DNA of 64,000 nucleotides from Brachycybe producta (GCA_036925085.1 JAUPFP010000013.1:3683155-3747154), one strand, 5' to 3'; shown: positions 1-10,818, numbered from the stretch's first letter. Notes: generated by a model not told the origin, from the sequence alone. Translations and numbers: made by a program.

Positions 1-90
1 TTGGTTCTTGTCCTTAACTGGATTCCGTATAATTAACCTAAACACATTTAATTTGAATTCATTTAACTCATGTGTGTACAAGGTATTAGT
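1..90 (-). mobile_element. MITE family M1, truncated copy at window start
   Basis: This is one end of a roughly 300-bp non-coding repeat. It matches base for base, with few differences, the right end of the copy at 27301-27391 and, inverted, the left end of 4702-5010. The terminal motif is TGTGTACAAGGTATTA. The other end lies outside the window. No coding capacity is seen. Confidence 0.75.
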
Positions 91-116
91 GCTAAAAATC
101 ATGAAAGTTTGAAAGT

Positions 117-325
117 TTCATATAAACGTTAATCATCATCATTTCCTGTACCTTATCCCGCAAGCAACAGGGTCGGCCTTGCTGGTTCTAACTCTCCACT
201 CGTTCTGATTTTGCACCAAGCCCCCAGTGACCCCACATGCCACCATATGCCGTTTTACTACCACATCCCAGGTTTGCTTGGGTCTTCCTCTACCCCGTTT
301 TATCCCCATTCATATAAACGTTAAT
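117..325. repeat. 17-bp target-site duplication flanking the LINE insert
   Basis: TTCATATAAACGTTAAT occurs at 117-133 and again, identically, at 309-325. Everything between is the LINE tail. Perfect identity of the duplication suggests a comparatively recent insertion. Confidence 0.85.
134..308 (-). mobile_element. 5'-truncated LINE fragment (ORF2 C-terminus) with target-site duplication
   Basis: Read on the minus strand, about 309 down to 139 is open and ends in TGA. The peptide contains RGRGRPKQTWDVVV, then a basic CG-V-rich stretch, then a W-R-R---ADP block. This is the usual C-terminal tail of the reverse-transcriptase polyprotein of many animal non-LTR retrotransposons (RGRPK-TW motif followed by W(R)xxxxxADP). 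After the stop there is a short ATG-triplet tail (CATCATCAT on the plus strand at 134-142). The insert is bracketed by an exact 17-bp direct repeat at 117-133 and 309-325. This is a heavily 5'-truncated, non-functional insertion. The exact clade is not determined. Confidence 0.8.
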
Positions 326-848
326 GAGTTTAGAAATATCATTTTAAATTAAAAATCATTAAGAATACGACACTTAACACTTGAACTTGGACTCTCTGAG
401 CAAGGTTTATTTGAGGTTTCTTTAAAAAAAACAGGATTTTTCTATATTGAAACCATTGGCTCAGAAAGGTTAGAAGTTTTAAGACTTAATGAATTTTCCT
501 TCTTGAATTTGCTCCTTAGTGTCCTGCCTGCCTGTTCAATGTATTTTCAAGCTGCCAACTTTACAAATAATTTGTTAAAAATATATTATACAGATGGAAA
601 ACAAGGGGAGATGATTATTATTTTTTGCGACCAAAAGCACTTAATATTTTTTTTTTTAAAAAAATATTAATCTCGTGCTGTTGGCAGTAACATAATACTT
701 TATCTATTATTTAGTATCAAAATGTAAACTATGGTATGAGTTATAAACATCACAACATTGACATATAATTATTTATTTATGGTTATGTACTAAATGGAAA
801 AATGAATATATATATTTTTTTGTGTGAATAGAAAATGGTTTGGTTATA

Positions 849-1258
849 CAGCAGAATCGCATCTATCTGGATCTCTAATCCTCGATAATCCGGACTTTTA
901 CATAATCCGGAGTCCGGATCGGCTTTTATCATAATATAAATGGTTATTTTTGTTTATCAATGTTTTTGACTTTAACTTCTGAATAGTGAAAGTAAGAATT
1001 AAATTTAAAAAAAAAATACGGCGATTTTCCGGATTATTCGGACTTTCCGTAATCACGACTTCCAGATAATCCGGAACTGTTTTTATCACAATATAAATGG
1101 TTTTATAGTTTATCAAATGGTTTTTTTTTACTTTTAATTTTCCTATAGTAAAGGAGAAAATTAAAATAAAGAAAACGGCTATTTTCTGAATTATCCGGAC
1201 TGTCTGTAATCAGGACCAAGTTCAGTCCCTTTTTATTCGGATAATTGAAATTCTACTG
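849..1258. mobile_element. pogo/Tigger-like MITE
   Basis: The left end begins CAGCAGAATC and continues through a GATAATCCGGAC block. The right end, reverse complemented, begins CAGTAGAATTTCAATTATCC. CAG(T/C)AGAAT followed by an (A)TTATCCG block is the common terminal pattern of pogo/Tigger elements. Internal TCCGG/CCGGA words recur at about 890-920, 1027-1050 and 1066-1075, so the element is partly self-complementary. No transposase is present. TA precedes the left end, but the right flank is TG, so the target duplication is imperfect. Confidence 0.6.
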
Positions 1259-1547
1259 TGTATTGGTTACATGTCAATGGAAAATTTTGTCTTGACATTT
1301 TTTTTGTTCGTAAAAAAACAAACACAGTTCATTATTTTTGTTTTAACTTAAAGTTTATTTTAAACTTTGCACTTTTTCTTTTTTTCTTCTTCTAAACTTT
1401 TTAATTGGAACACATAGTACGCCCTCTGGTGCCTGTCATATTTTGTACTTTGTATATTTATTAAATTTTTATAATTCAGTTTAAAGAACTCAAAATTTTT
1501 TTTTAGTTATAACTTTTAAACTGTGCTAAAACTAAAACAACTAAATA

Positions 1548-1614
1548 ATGGTGCCTAGTGATATGAACATTTTGAGGACTTTACCGATACCTTACCATCA
1601 GAAATACATACATG
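1548..1614 (+). CDS. Candidate alternative first coding exon
   Basis: The ATG at 1548 has A at -3 and G at +4. The frame is open for 22 codons and then reaches a strong donor (G|GTGAGT, intron from 1615), so the exon would end in phase 1. That is the phase needed to join the firm exon at 38624. The encoded segment contains ILRTLPIPYHQKYIH. An in-frame stop just upstream (1542-1544) means the exon must start at this ATG if it is used. LZTS2 and LZTS3 also begin with a short hydrophobic stretch containing TLPV, but that is a thin similarity. Chance phase agreement is one in three. Joining to 38624 would need a 37-kb intron. Treat as a hypothesis competing with 4176-4194. Confidence 0.25.
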
Positions 1615-2392
1615 GTGAGTATTAAAAAGCAAGCAAATGCTGAAGTTTGTAAGCATGACTTATTTACTTTTATTACAGGATGTACAAACACTGCATTTAT
1701 TTTTTTACAGGGTGTTCTCAATAAGTTAGGAATCATAGGGAGAAAAAAAATTCAGAATATTGAATATTTGCGACAATGCAAGTGTCTTGTCTTCATTTGT
1801 CTATCAGGAACAATGGTGGACACATTGTGGACTTTCTTTTTTTTTTTTTTTTGGAATATAAAGACATTGTGTTGCCATTTTTTTTTTGGTTGCGTCAGTT
1901 TTTCTATGATTTCCAGCCTTGTATGACAACCTGTATTGTTAATATTATAGAGGCTGAATTTGCAATTATTGATTTTATTCAAAAACACAATATATGCAGT
2001 GACGTAAAGTGTTCACAATGACGTCATATTAAATGAATGACATGATAATGAAAAACACCTGGGAAAGTCTCTCTGGGTTTGTGGCAGCTTGTGTCTGTTT
2101 TTTTTTTGTGTATGTGTGTGTAAACCTCATCACCCACTCATACACACACCAGGGCTACCACCCATTTCCTCCTCAAATATGAAATATGAAAACTTAAGTA
2201 GCTTTTAAATTATAGAAAGAAAAAAAAATGTGCTACTAAATATGCTTTGAGAGACTCAAATTCTGGAAAGACAATTTTAAATTCAACTTGAACCCTCTGT
2301 GTAGGGTTCTAACTAGTATAGAAATACGGTGTTCAAGGGTCTGCCTCTGCTTAGACTTTTAAGTTTCAATTTTTTTTTCTTCAATCTGACTG

Positions 2393-2714
2393 AACCTTTC
2401 AAACTCTTGATTATTGTGTTTTTCAGGTTCAAAACGAAGAGAAACTTAAAATGTGTTTTAAAAACTAGAAGGGTGACTTAATTATTTCGGGGTATTTTCA
2501 TGTTGATAAATAATAGTTACTTCCAAGTAGACGATATTTATTTTAGTTTTTGTCTACAAAATTTTTTTTAAAAGATATCAACATGAAAACAGCCGTAAGT
2601 AATTGAGCGACCCTTCTAGTTTTTAAAACACTTTTCTAATATTTTTCTTAATTTTGCTCTTAAAAGCTAGACTAATCAAGAGTTCGAAAATCAGCTGTTC
2701 ATAAAACATCTTAA
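2393..2714. mobile_element. Fold-back element, TTAA family F1
   Basis: The left arm carries CAAACTCTTGATTATTGTG, a pyrimidine tract and CAG, then AACTAGAAGGGTGACTTAATTA. The right arm carries the reverse complement of these (CCTTCTAGTTTTTAAAACAC, ATCAAGAGTTCGAAAATCAG, TTCATAAAACATC) and ends at TTAA (2711-2714). The same arms recur about a dozen times in this window. The arms can pair over most of their length. Non-coding. Confidence 0.75.
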
Positions 2715-3216
2715 ACACCAATTTTTTTTTTATACAAATAGTTTCCTTTTCTCAGAATTACAATTTTGCTATTGGTTGAAAATTTTATGATTATGTTTAT
2801 ATTATGTTTTGAACCAAACAACATATGAGAGAGAAAGTACCTTTTGTAAATTATATTTGTTGAATTATACAAAAGTACAATGTTGACAATGACGAAGTTG
2901 CATTATAATAAATATTGTATAAAATATTAGCCTAAATGTAATAAAGTGGGTCTCAACTTGTATGTGTTATATGAGAACTTTAAAAGGGCGGAGGGCCTCC
3001 TCCTCCTCCTCCACCCCATCCGCACCTTGAAATTTGAAATAAAATGTTGTTCAAAAAAACAGCATGATACAAAAAAAAATGTTTTGTTGTTCATTTAAAA
3101 TAAGAAAATTTTTATTCTGCTTGGATAGTAAAGAAAAAAAAAGGGTTGAGAGAACTCGTTTTTGTTTAAATTAAAAAGAAGTAGATGGAGGACGTGGTTT
3201 TTTTTTGTTGTTATTA

Positions 3217-3388
3217 TGACGCGAGCGCCTTCTTGCGGTTATTTTTCTCTTGAAATGTGTGTTTCCCCGCGTTTTATTTATGTATCAACGATTCAGTCAG
3301 TGACGGCGTGGACTCGTTCGTATGAGGAAGGAAAGTTCGTTCACTGCCGGTCACTTGTTATTTTTTCTTTTGCGGTCTTTTACGGTTG
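3217..3388 (+). promoter_or_regulatory. CpG-rich patch, possible promoter
   Basis: About 15 CpG dinucleotides fall in roughly 170 bases (for example GACGCGAGCGCC, CCCCGCG, GACGGCG, CTCGTTCG), while the flanks are AT-rich and nearly free of CpG. This is the only unique-looking patch of its kind in the first 38 kb. It lies 0.8 kb upstream of the candidate start at 4176. A 75-codon frame crosses it but has no family resemblance. Promoter or 5' UTR of the gene is an inference. A decayed mobile element is the alternative. Confidence 0.3.
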
Positions 3389-4175
3389 AAATAATAACTA
3401 ATTTTTTTGTTGTTGGGGGCAAAAAAAAAAGTTTATATATTGTGAATAAGTTGACCAAAATTTTAGTTATATTTTACAAGTTATAGAAATTATTTTGATA
3501 AAAAAAAAAGTTTTGTATGCAAAATATATCTTGGACAGCTGCTGGCCCCTGGATTTTAAACTTTTATCAAATAAAAAAAGTTTCTGCTTGCAAAACTTTT
3601 TTTTGAGTTTTCGATAACTGCATTCTTCAATACTCTTTTTCATCATTTTTTTTTAAAAATTGTGACTTAATGGATTTAATATGATCAATATCTAATTTCG
3701 AGACGTGATTATCAGCATGTCTTATACAAGTGAAGGACAAACTCATTTATAGCTGCAAATTGATTTTTATCAATTTTTTCTAAAAATAATAAGCTTTACC
3801 CACATTCATTATCAACTTATATTGGGAAATATGAACAAAAAACAAAATTTGTGGATTTTGTGCACATTTAGTGATGTGCAGTGTGATCAATATTAAGTCA
3901 ATGTGTTTTGCAAGCATGCATACAAATTTGCATTTTTTTACTTAAGGTAACTTGAGTCGGTTTTTCAATATTTCAGGTCGAATGAGTTTATGTCTACTTT
4001 TTTTTTTTTTTGCTTCTTTTGCTTATCACCGTTTTTTCGTTCTCATCCTCATGAGAAAAATTTACTCTTGTGACCTTATTATTCAAAGTGCCTAAATATC
4101 AAGTCATTGTTATTTTTTTTGTGTGTGTGTCTCTCTCTGTTGTAAGTTTGTCTCATCATCATCATTATCATCAAG

Positions 4176-4194
4176 ATGCCAATGAAAATCACTG
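4176..4194 (+). CDS. Candidate first coding exon (short)
   Basis: The ATG at 4176 has A at -3 and is followed by codons MPMKIT and one G, then a near-ideal donor (G|GTGAGT, intron from 4195). It ends in phase 1, so it would splice in frame to 38624, giving MPMKIT-V-GGMQ. The upstream sequence (pyrimidine-rich, CATCATCATCATTATCATC) could be 5' UTR, and the CpG patch at 3217-3388 could be the promoter. The exon is too short for coding statistics, and the implied intron is 34 kb. Plausible but unproven. Confidence 0.3.
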
Positions 4195-4555
4195 GTGAGT
4201 TAAATTTATCTTTAAGAAAAAAATCATTAGACCAGAAAAAAAAAAGTCGAAAGAGAAAGTTATTCTTCTGCAGGTTTTTAAAAAAAAAATGTGTACCTGC
4301 TTCATTGTTTTTTTTTGCGGAGGGAATTTATTATTCTGACATGATAACATTGATAAGAAAACTGATTTCTTGTTCCATTTTTGACATAAAACCATAAATA
4401 GATTGTTGTTCCATCTCAGAAGACTGCATTTCGTCCAAATGCATCTCGTCTAACGACAATAACGAGGGTTGGAGGTAGAGAGGCTGCCAATGCTTTTTAG
4501 CTAATGGGGTTGTAGTAATGTACGAGCTTGTAGTATGCTTGTTTTGGAAAGTGTT

Positions 4556-4700
4556 AGGGGTCGTATTCAGGGTATTCTTAATGATTTTTAAGTAAAAACT
4601 AAGGCTAAACTTAGCAACTTTTTTACATGATGAAGCTTCCTATCAAAAGTTCACAAGTTTAGCATTACCTTTTACTTAGGAATCAATTAAGAATACGACC
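4556..4700. mobile_element. Small TIR element (hairpin-ended)
   Basis: GGGTCGTATTC followed by TTCTTAATGATT at the left is mirrored by AATCAATTAAGAATACGACCC at the right, enclosing about 145 bp. The internal words AACTTCCTATCAAAAGTT and AAGTTTAGCATTA recur at 11625-11680 and 60730-60800, which marks a dispersed family. The element abuts the M1 copy that starts at 4702. Confidence 0.55.
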
Positions 4701-4701
4701 C

Positions 4702-5010
4702 TTATACCTTGTACTACACAGTCATGAGTTAAATGAATTCCAATTAAATGTGTTTAGGTGAATTATACGGAATCCAGTTAAGGACATGAACCAAATAAAA
4801 ACTGACTTTATTATTAATATTTTAAATTGAAATACTAAATCAATATTTTGTCAATAGTTTATATATTATATTTAATTATTAACTGAATATTTTGAGATTA
4901 TTAACTGAATAAATTAAATTCGACATATTGTTTGTTTGCCCTTCACGGGGCTCTGTAGAACACGTTTATTATTTAAATGCATTTAAATTATCAAGTGTGT
5001 ACTAGGTATT
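4702..5010 (+). mobile_element. MITE family M1, full-length copy
   Basis: This is a roughly 310-bp non-coding copy. It runs from ATACCTTGTAC through ATGAGTTAAATGAATTC, an AT-rich core, and GGGCTCTGTAGAACACG, to the end GTGTGTACTAGGTATTA. Short terminal inverted repeats (ACCTTGTAC / GTACTAGGT) close it. It aligns along its whole length with 39950-40240 (same strand) and 27085-27391 (opposite strand). Confidence 0.75.
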
Positions 5011-7890
5011 AGGGTTATATTCTTAATGATGGCTAAGTTAAAGGTAGAGCTAACTAAACTCATGAGTCATGAACCTTCATATTCCTGCTGGAGTTAGCTG
5101 TGGCTAAAGTGGCTGTAGTATTTACTAAACTCAAAGACCAAACCTCATGTTAATAAATGCTAAACTGATACTTAATTTTTGGTAGAATAGCAGTGATATT
5201 ATGGTCAACGGTATTTTTATGATAATCGCATATAAGCTAGCCTCTAGCTCTAGTCATCATGCTAGATGCATTCGTGCAAGATGGGGGGTACATTTAAAAT
5301 TGAGAGGAAAACTTTTTTTTCCATCTCTGAGATGAGCAAAAAACGAAGTGTGTCTTATCTTTTTTTAAAAAAAAAAAGAGACTGTGCTCTGTGCATATAA
5401 CTACAATTGACATGAATGTGTAACCCCCTATTTATTTTTGAAGAGGTTTTTTTCTACTTCTTAAACAAGATCTGAGGGTTGAAAGCATTTCATTTCTTAA
5501 AAAGGGGGGAAGAATCTCCTCGAGGGACTTAAGTAAAAATGACTTGGGTCAAGTTTAATGGGAGTTTTAAAGAAGGCAGCCATTTTGTTTTTACTCCCTC
5601 CTTTCAAATACAACTGCTAACTACATGGAAGTATGTTAGCTTTTTTTATTTTTTCCTGTAGTCTATTTTTTGACTGACTTTACTGACTTGTAAGTCACCA
5701 AATCTATGCCATTAAAATTAATGTGAAGAATCACAGCAGCAGCAGTATTTTGACTTAATGTCACAACCCCATTTTTTTAAAGTTTAAACTCCCTTTTTTT
5801 CTTTCCTTCATCTCTCCCCATACTGAGCCATACTCTCAACCTACTGTAACTAATCCTTCATGTACCACTTGTCAAATTGTTTTCTGAAAAACAAATGAAA
5901 ACAGTAATCTTTCCAATCAGTCATGCTTCTTCTAAATTACTGTAACTGTGTAGGCCTGCAAGATTTAAATCGGTAATAATGATTGATAATGCAATTAGAA
6001 AGAAGAAAAAAAATAACACAATTAATGTTATAATTGCATCTCATAATGAGTATCTAATAAAAATTGTTATTGTGAGAGGGGGAGGAGAGAGGAGAGTGAA
6101 ATAAATTACTGAATTGCAAAAGAAATGCAATTTTTTTTTTTTTAATTTCTGTTGGTTTTTTTTTGTAAAGTTTTGCAATTGACAATTGAAATGAAAATTT
6201 TTGTATGAAGTGCCATTATTATGTCAAGTACAAAAAAAATGAGTATGTTTTTTTATGAGTCATTTCACCTTTTTGTGGTGTGATTTCCAGTGCAAGCCAA
6301 CTCTTTTAATCCAGTCTTTGACGTCATCTTTAAAGGTAAAAATTCAAGAAGAAAATGTAGCATGTGTACTTAACTTTTTACCCTAGGCTTTCAACATAGA
6401 AAAACATGGACATATTTTTTTCTGAACAAAATGTCCAAATTTTAGATATCCAATAATTCCAATGTTTTATATCTGCAGCAATGCACGATTCAGTTATGGA
6501 TATTTGCAAATAAATTGTAGATATCCATCATTGAATTGCGAATATCCGTAATTGTTATTATGGATATGGAAAATTCGGCATTTTAGCCATAAACAGCCCT
6601 CCATAGTGGTCACGAATGGTTCGATAACAAGTGCAGAAAAAAACGCGCCTTTTGTATTTTGAATGTTAGAACCTCTCTGTTCAAAAGGGTTTAAATTGAA
6701 ATTCAAGTGCGAAGTTGTCTTCTTGAATTTATGCCTGAGCAGATAAATCTCTCAACAACCGGTTGAGAAGTTTTTAATACACCTTTGACTGCATTACTAT
6801 AAATATCAACAAAAAATACCTTTTCTTCCAGTGGATTTAATTGGAATTTAGCTAAAAAAACAACATTCATTATAGTTATAATTATTGACAGTCCAAAAAA
6901 AAATAATAAATCGAATTTTAATTTGATATTTAATAACTCATAATGAGACATTTGCAACACGATTTTTATATTGTTGTTGAAATGATTTTTCTTGTGTCGA
7001 AATGACTATTATTTGCACAGATTTCGTGCTGCGATATGGAATTAGGATGTTATTTTTTGTTTGTTCTTCTAAGCAATTGTTAAAAACTTTCTTATTTTTA
7101 ATGGCTTAATATCTAATTGAATTTTAATAGAACAGGATATTTATAAAGTTTAATAAAGGATGGAGAGAATCTTTACGCAATCTTTTTTTTTGCTTATTAA
7201 TGTCTTGTGTACTGACTTATAATTATTATTATTATAATGAAGAAGATGAGGGTGAATTTAGTTATTATAATTTGAAGCAATAAAGGTGAAAACGTTATCA
7301 AGAATGTCAAGGCCAAGTTTTACCTGTGGCCTGACTCTTAGTTGTTTGTAGACGACTGTTCTTTATTGCTCAGAGATATCTTTCTATTTGAATTTCGTGC
7401 TGCAATTTATTTACTTTCTTTTTCGTAATCAGTGTGGGTGTATACTGAGTGGCCCATATTATAACTAATCTGCTTAGTCAATCTTACTTAACAAAGCCGA
7501 TTAACTAAGGCCCAAACTCAAGAAGAAAAAGCTTGGTATTTTTTAAGTTTTAACTTCAATCTTCTGAGCAGGGCCCTGAAAAAAACAGGCGTTTTCTATA
7601 TTGTAACCCTGTTCTGAGGGTTAAAGTTCAATTTCGAATGCAAAGTTTTCTGCTTGAATTTGGGCCTAACTTTTAGCCACTTAAGATGTCGGAATAGTTA
7701 TTTTTTAGATCTATTAAGTGAAATTATACTTCCATAGAAGCAACATGAAGGAGAAATTCAAACTTTTTTTAAAACTAAAATAGTTAGTCTATATACACAC
7801 AATAATATATACAATTTTCTTTAAAAAGTTCATTTTTAATTATGTTAGTCATAAAATAAATTAACATTAAGTTAGGCCAAAAGTTAGGTC
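5011..7890. other. AT-rich non-coding stretch
   Basis: No exon-like segment is seen. There are poly-A/T runs, a purine tract at 6063-6097, and weak matches to dispersed repeats (words such as GAATTTGGGCC and TTGCAAATA near 6500-6720 and 7500-7680). Open frames here are short, AT-biased and without any family signature. Confidence 0.6.
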
Positions 7891-7894
7891 ATGA

Positions 7895-7999
7895 ATTAAT
7901 TGAATTTGTCCTAACACAGAACTTATATGCAGGAAGAGAATTTCATAGTATTAAATACATTTGGAAAGAAAAACCATAAATATGCATCAGTTCTAGCTC
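7895..7999 (-). mobile_element. LINE 3'-end fragment, second copy
   Basis: Minus-strand translation gives ARTDAYLWFFFPNVFNT, which lines up with ARTDAYFWSFLPNVIRL from the better copy at 10613-10812. The nucleotide words GGAAGAGAATT and TATGCATCAGT are shared by both. The copy is degenerate and short, and lies immediately before the palindrome at 8029. Confidence 0.65.
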
Positions 8000-8028
8000 T
8001 TTAATTGGCTTTGGATGGCCATTTCTAC

Positions 8029-8600
8029 GGTGGCGCTGATCAAGCGCCAAATTGAATAAGCACCAAATTGAACAAACGCCAATCTGAACTAACGCCAAAC
8101 TGAATAAACGCCAAATGGAACAAACGCCAAACTGAATAAGCGCCAAATGGAACAAACGCCAAACTGAATAAGCGCCAAATGGAACAAACGCCAAACTGAA
8201 TAACCGCCAAAATGTGATAAATACATTGTTAGGTTAGGTTAGGTTTGGTTTGGTTTGGTTAGGTTAGGTTAGGTTTGGTTAGGCTAGGTTAGCATGTTCT
8301 TTTGTAAATCTGCACAGTCTGACGTCTATAAAAGCTCACAATATTTGGACCATCAGAATTTACAAAATACCTGAATACAAAAAACCTGAATAACCGCCAA
8401 ACTTAATAAACGCCAAATGGAACAAACGCCAAACTGAATAAGCGCCAAATGGAACAAACGCCAAACTGAATAAGCGCCAAATGGAAGAAACGCCAAACTG
8501 AATAAAAGTAAAAAATTTGGCGGTTATTCAGTTTGGCGTTTGTTCCATTTGGCGCTTATTCAGTTTGGCGTTTGTTCAATTTGGCGCTTATTCAGTTGCC
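8029..8600. mobile_element. Large palindromic element P1 with minisatellite arms and TTAGG core
   Basis: The left arm is an array with a period of 32 bases alternating GCGCCAAATGGAACAAA and CGCCAAACTGAATAA. The right arm (from about 8520) is the same array inverted. The centre contains (TTAGG)n variants (8226-8290) and a second short plus-oriented array (8390-8505). The element is flanked by the direct repeat CCATTTCTAC at 8019-8028 and 8601-8610, which marks it as a transposed unit. The open frame on the minus strand is just the repeat translated. A sister copy lies at 24928-25478. Confidence 0.75.
8226..8290. repeat. Interrupted (TTAGG)n tract in P1
   Basis: GTTAGGTTAGGTT runs alternate with the GGTTTGGTTT variant. 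TTAGG is the arthropod-type telomere unit, but here it sits inside a mobile palindrome, so it is interstitial and not a chromosome end. Confidence 0.8.
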
Positions 8601-8863
8601 CCATTTCTACTTATGTGGACTTCTAAAAAAGGATGCCGTCTAAAGGTTGGACCACATAAACGCTATCTGGAGCTTCTTCAGTAGCAAAATAGCGAGTATA
8701 AGTAGTAAATCGCAAAATGCACGGACATACCACTTATTGAAAGTTGGCGCTACATAACTTATAGTTTTGTATACCAAATTCTCTCTTTTGATATGAATTA
8801 GCCCATGAACTACTCATGTCGCAATTGGCTGAATACAAGGCGGACTGGTGACTGCTGATTAAA

Positions 8864-8926
8864 GTATCTGCTGGTGGAGAAGCTTCAGGTTGCAGTGCAA
8901 CCTGAAGCTTCTCCACCAGCAGATAC
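8864..8926. repeat. Perfect 63-nt palindrome
   Basis: The 31-base arms at 8864-8894 and 8896-8926 are exact reverse complements around a single G at 8895. The arms begin GTATCTGCTGGTGGAGAAGC. The sequence is less AT-rich than its surroundings. The symmetry stops abruptly at both edges. Confidence 0.9.
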
Positions 8927-10492
8927 GCAAGTAGCAAGTCTTGGCAGTGGGACTACTACTAATCGCATCTTCATGTTGCATGTATGAGATCACAGAGTTG
9001 TAGTCTAGGCTTAGCAATGCAATGTTCTCGGTTGTTACTAAATAGTTCAAAAGGAACAAAGCTTTGCTCATGATTTGCCAATGATTCCCACTGAAATTCA
9101 TCTAGCAATTGAGTTTGGAAAAAAAAAATCAGCTCGAAATAGCTGTAGTTCCATCTGTTAGTCACACTCAGAAGTGAAACCTAAAGATCCATAAGGGAAA
9201 CTTCGGTTCCTAAAACCTCTGTAATTGTGGTGCAATTATTTCAAATATGAATTGCAAATTGATTGAAGGTTGTTTGTTAGCTTTGATACTAACTGTAAAT
9301 TGGACTAACCTTCATTTTTTTTGGTCTAACAGGAAGTAAGAATATGAAATCTTAAATCTTAATCATTACAAAGATCTTTCTAATCAACGCTACTGATTCG
9401 TGAGTTTTGAACCTTCATTCTTGATGATTTTTTAATGACAATGACATGACAGGTTACAATAACGTGATTATATGCAGCTTTATTAGACAATGACAATCAA
9501 CATTTTCTGAATTTTAAGCTACAGTATGTCTATCTTAAGCTTAGTTGCATTGAGGGGTTTTTTTTGTTGTAAAAATACTGTATATACGGGAATTTTTCTT
9601 TCTTGGAATATTATGATCCAGATTATGTTGCTTGCAGTTCTTAAGTACTTGTTAATAAATCTTTTGACATTTTCAAGATTCGTGGTTACCCCTCGACCTA
9701 ATATTTGTTTGGTCAAAAACTACATAACAAAATAAAGTGTGCCACTTTAAAGAATATTTCAATCATTTTTTTTTTCTATCAATTTCTTAAGTAACTTTGG
9801 TATTTATGGCCTGAGAATTATTTATTACTATCACAGTCAAGTTTTGTTTCTGGTTTAGTAATATAGGATTAACTATATTTTGCATGGAAATCTAACTTTA
9901 AAAAGTTTCTTTGTTTTCAGGGGAAAAAAAAAGGTTCAACTTTTTATTTTGTATTGATTTCTCAAAATAAAGTTAAGTTTGTTAGCATGTTTTGAAATTC
10001 TAATTATAATTCCAGATGGCATTTCACATGCTGCAATTGGACTTTTGTCCCTATGCCATAGGCCTTCTTGGCTGCTTTAAGAGGAATTTTTTTCTAAATT
10101 CAACTTTAACTACGTTATTACAGTGTACGACTACAATGTAACAATGGCTGTTTCTGGAAGCTAAAGCCTATTTCTTTATACCATTAATAATCTATAATAA
10201 TGATTGGTTCAAGCCTAATTAGACAATTTTTTTTAAAAGAGAATATTTTCCGGATGTGCTTGGTTTTGTCATTTTCTGCTCAAAAATGAGGCCATAGGCA
10301 GCTGAAATGAGGAGGCCATGGTGCAAACATGACGTCTGCATATAATATCTACACATTCTTTAAATTCTGACCTTCACACTCAAGATAGCCATATTTCATT
10401 TCTTGAGAAAGCAAGTATGTAGATTTAAAGCTTGCTTTCTTGAGAATTGTATACCAAGTTAGCTAACGCATTTGCCCGACACATTTTCTGTA

Positions 10493-10818
10493 AATTCAAT
10501 TCAATTCAATTCAATTCAATTAAATACACCTGCAATCAGCTCGAAAGCCATGTGGCAGGGAGGGATTGCTCCCAATCACGACTGATTGTCATTATTTAAA
10601 AATAAGACATCATCATGAAATTGAAATCGTCCTAACAAAGAAACTATTCACAGGAAGAGAATTCCATAGTCTAATAACATTAGGAAGAAAAGACCAAAAA
10701 TATGCATCAGTCCTAGCCATTAATTCTTTGAAAGTTTTTGAATGCCTAAATCTACCTTTACGAGGATTTCTAGTTAGTAAAGACTGCATATTGTTTCCGG
10801 ATGCTACTTTTCTGTTGT
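10493..10818 (-). mobile_element. LINE 3' end: reverse-transcriptase C-terminal remnant plus pentamer tail
   Basis: Minus-strand translation is open from about 10812 to the TGA at 10613-10615. It contains RKGRFRHSKTF and then ARTDAYFW, followed by FLPNVIRLWNSLP. The last block matches the FFPRTIRDWNSLP-type motif at the C-terminus of ORF2 in CR1/L2/Jockey-like LINEs. Beyond the stop is a 3' UTR of about 90 bp ending in a tandem TTGAA tail (10493-10520), as expected for LINEs with microsatellite 3' ends. It is 5'-truncated and non-functional. The plus-strand frame at the same place is a shadow. Confidence 0.75.

Noticed and set aside
7943..8194. Minus-strand frame rich in FGVCSIWRLF repeats
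   Set aside because: It is the 32-bp minisatellite of P1 translated; the period is not divisible by three and the frame ends where the array changes.
8226..8290. Chromosome-end telomere
   Set aside because: The tract is short, interrupted and inside a mobile palindrome present twice, with ordinary sequence on both sides.
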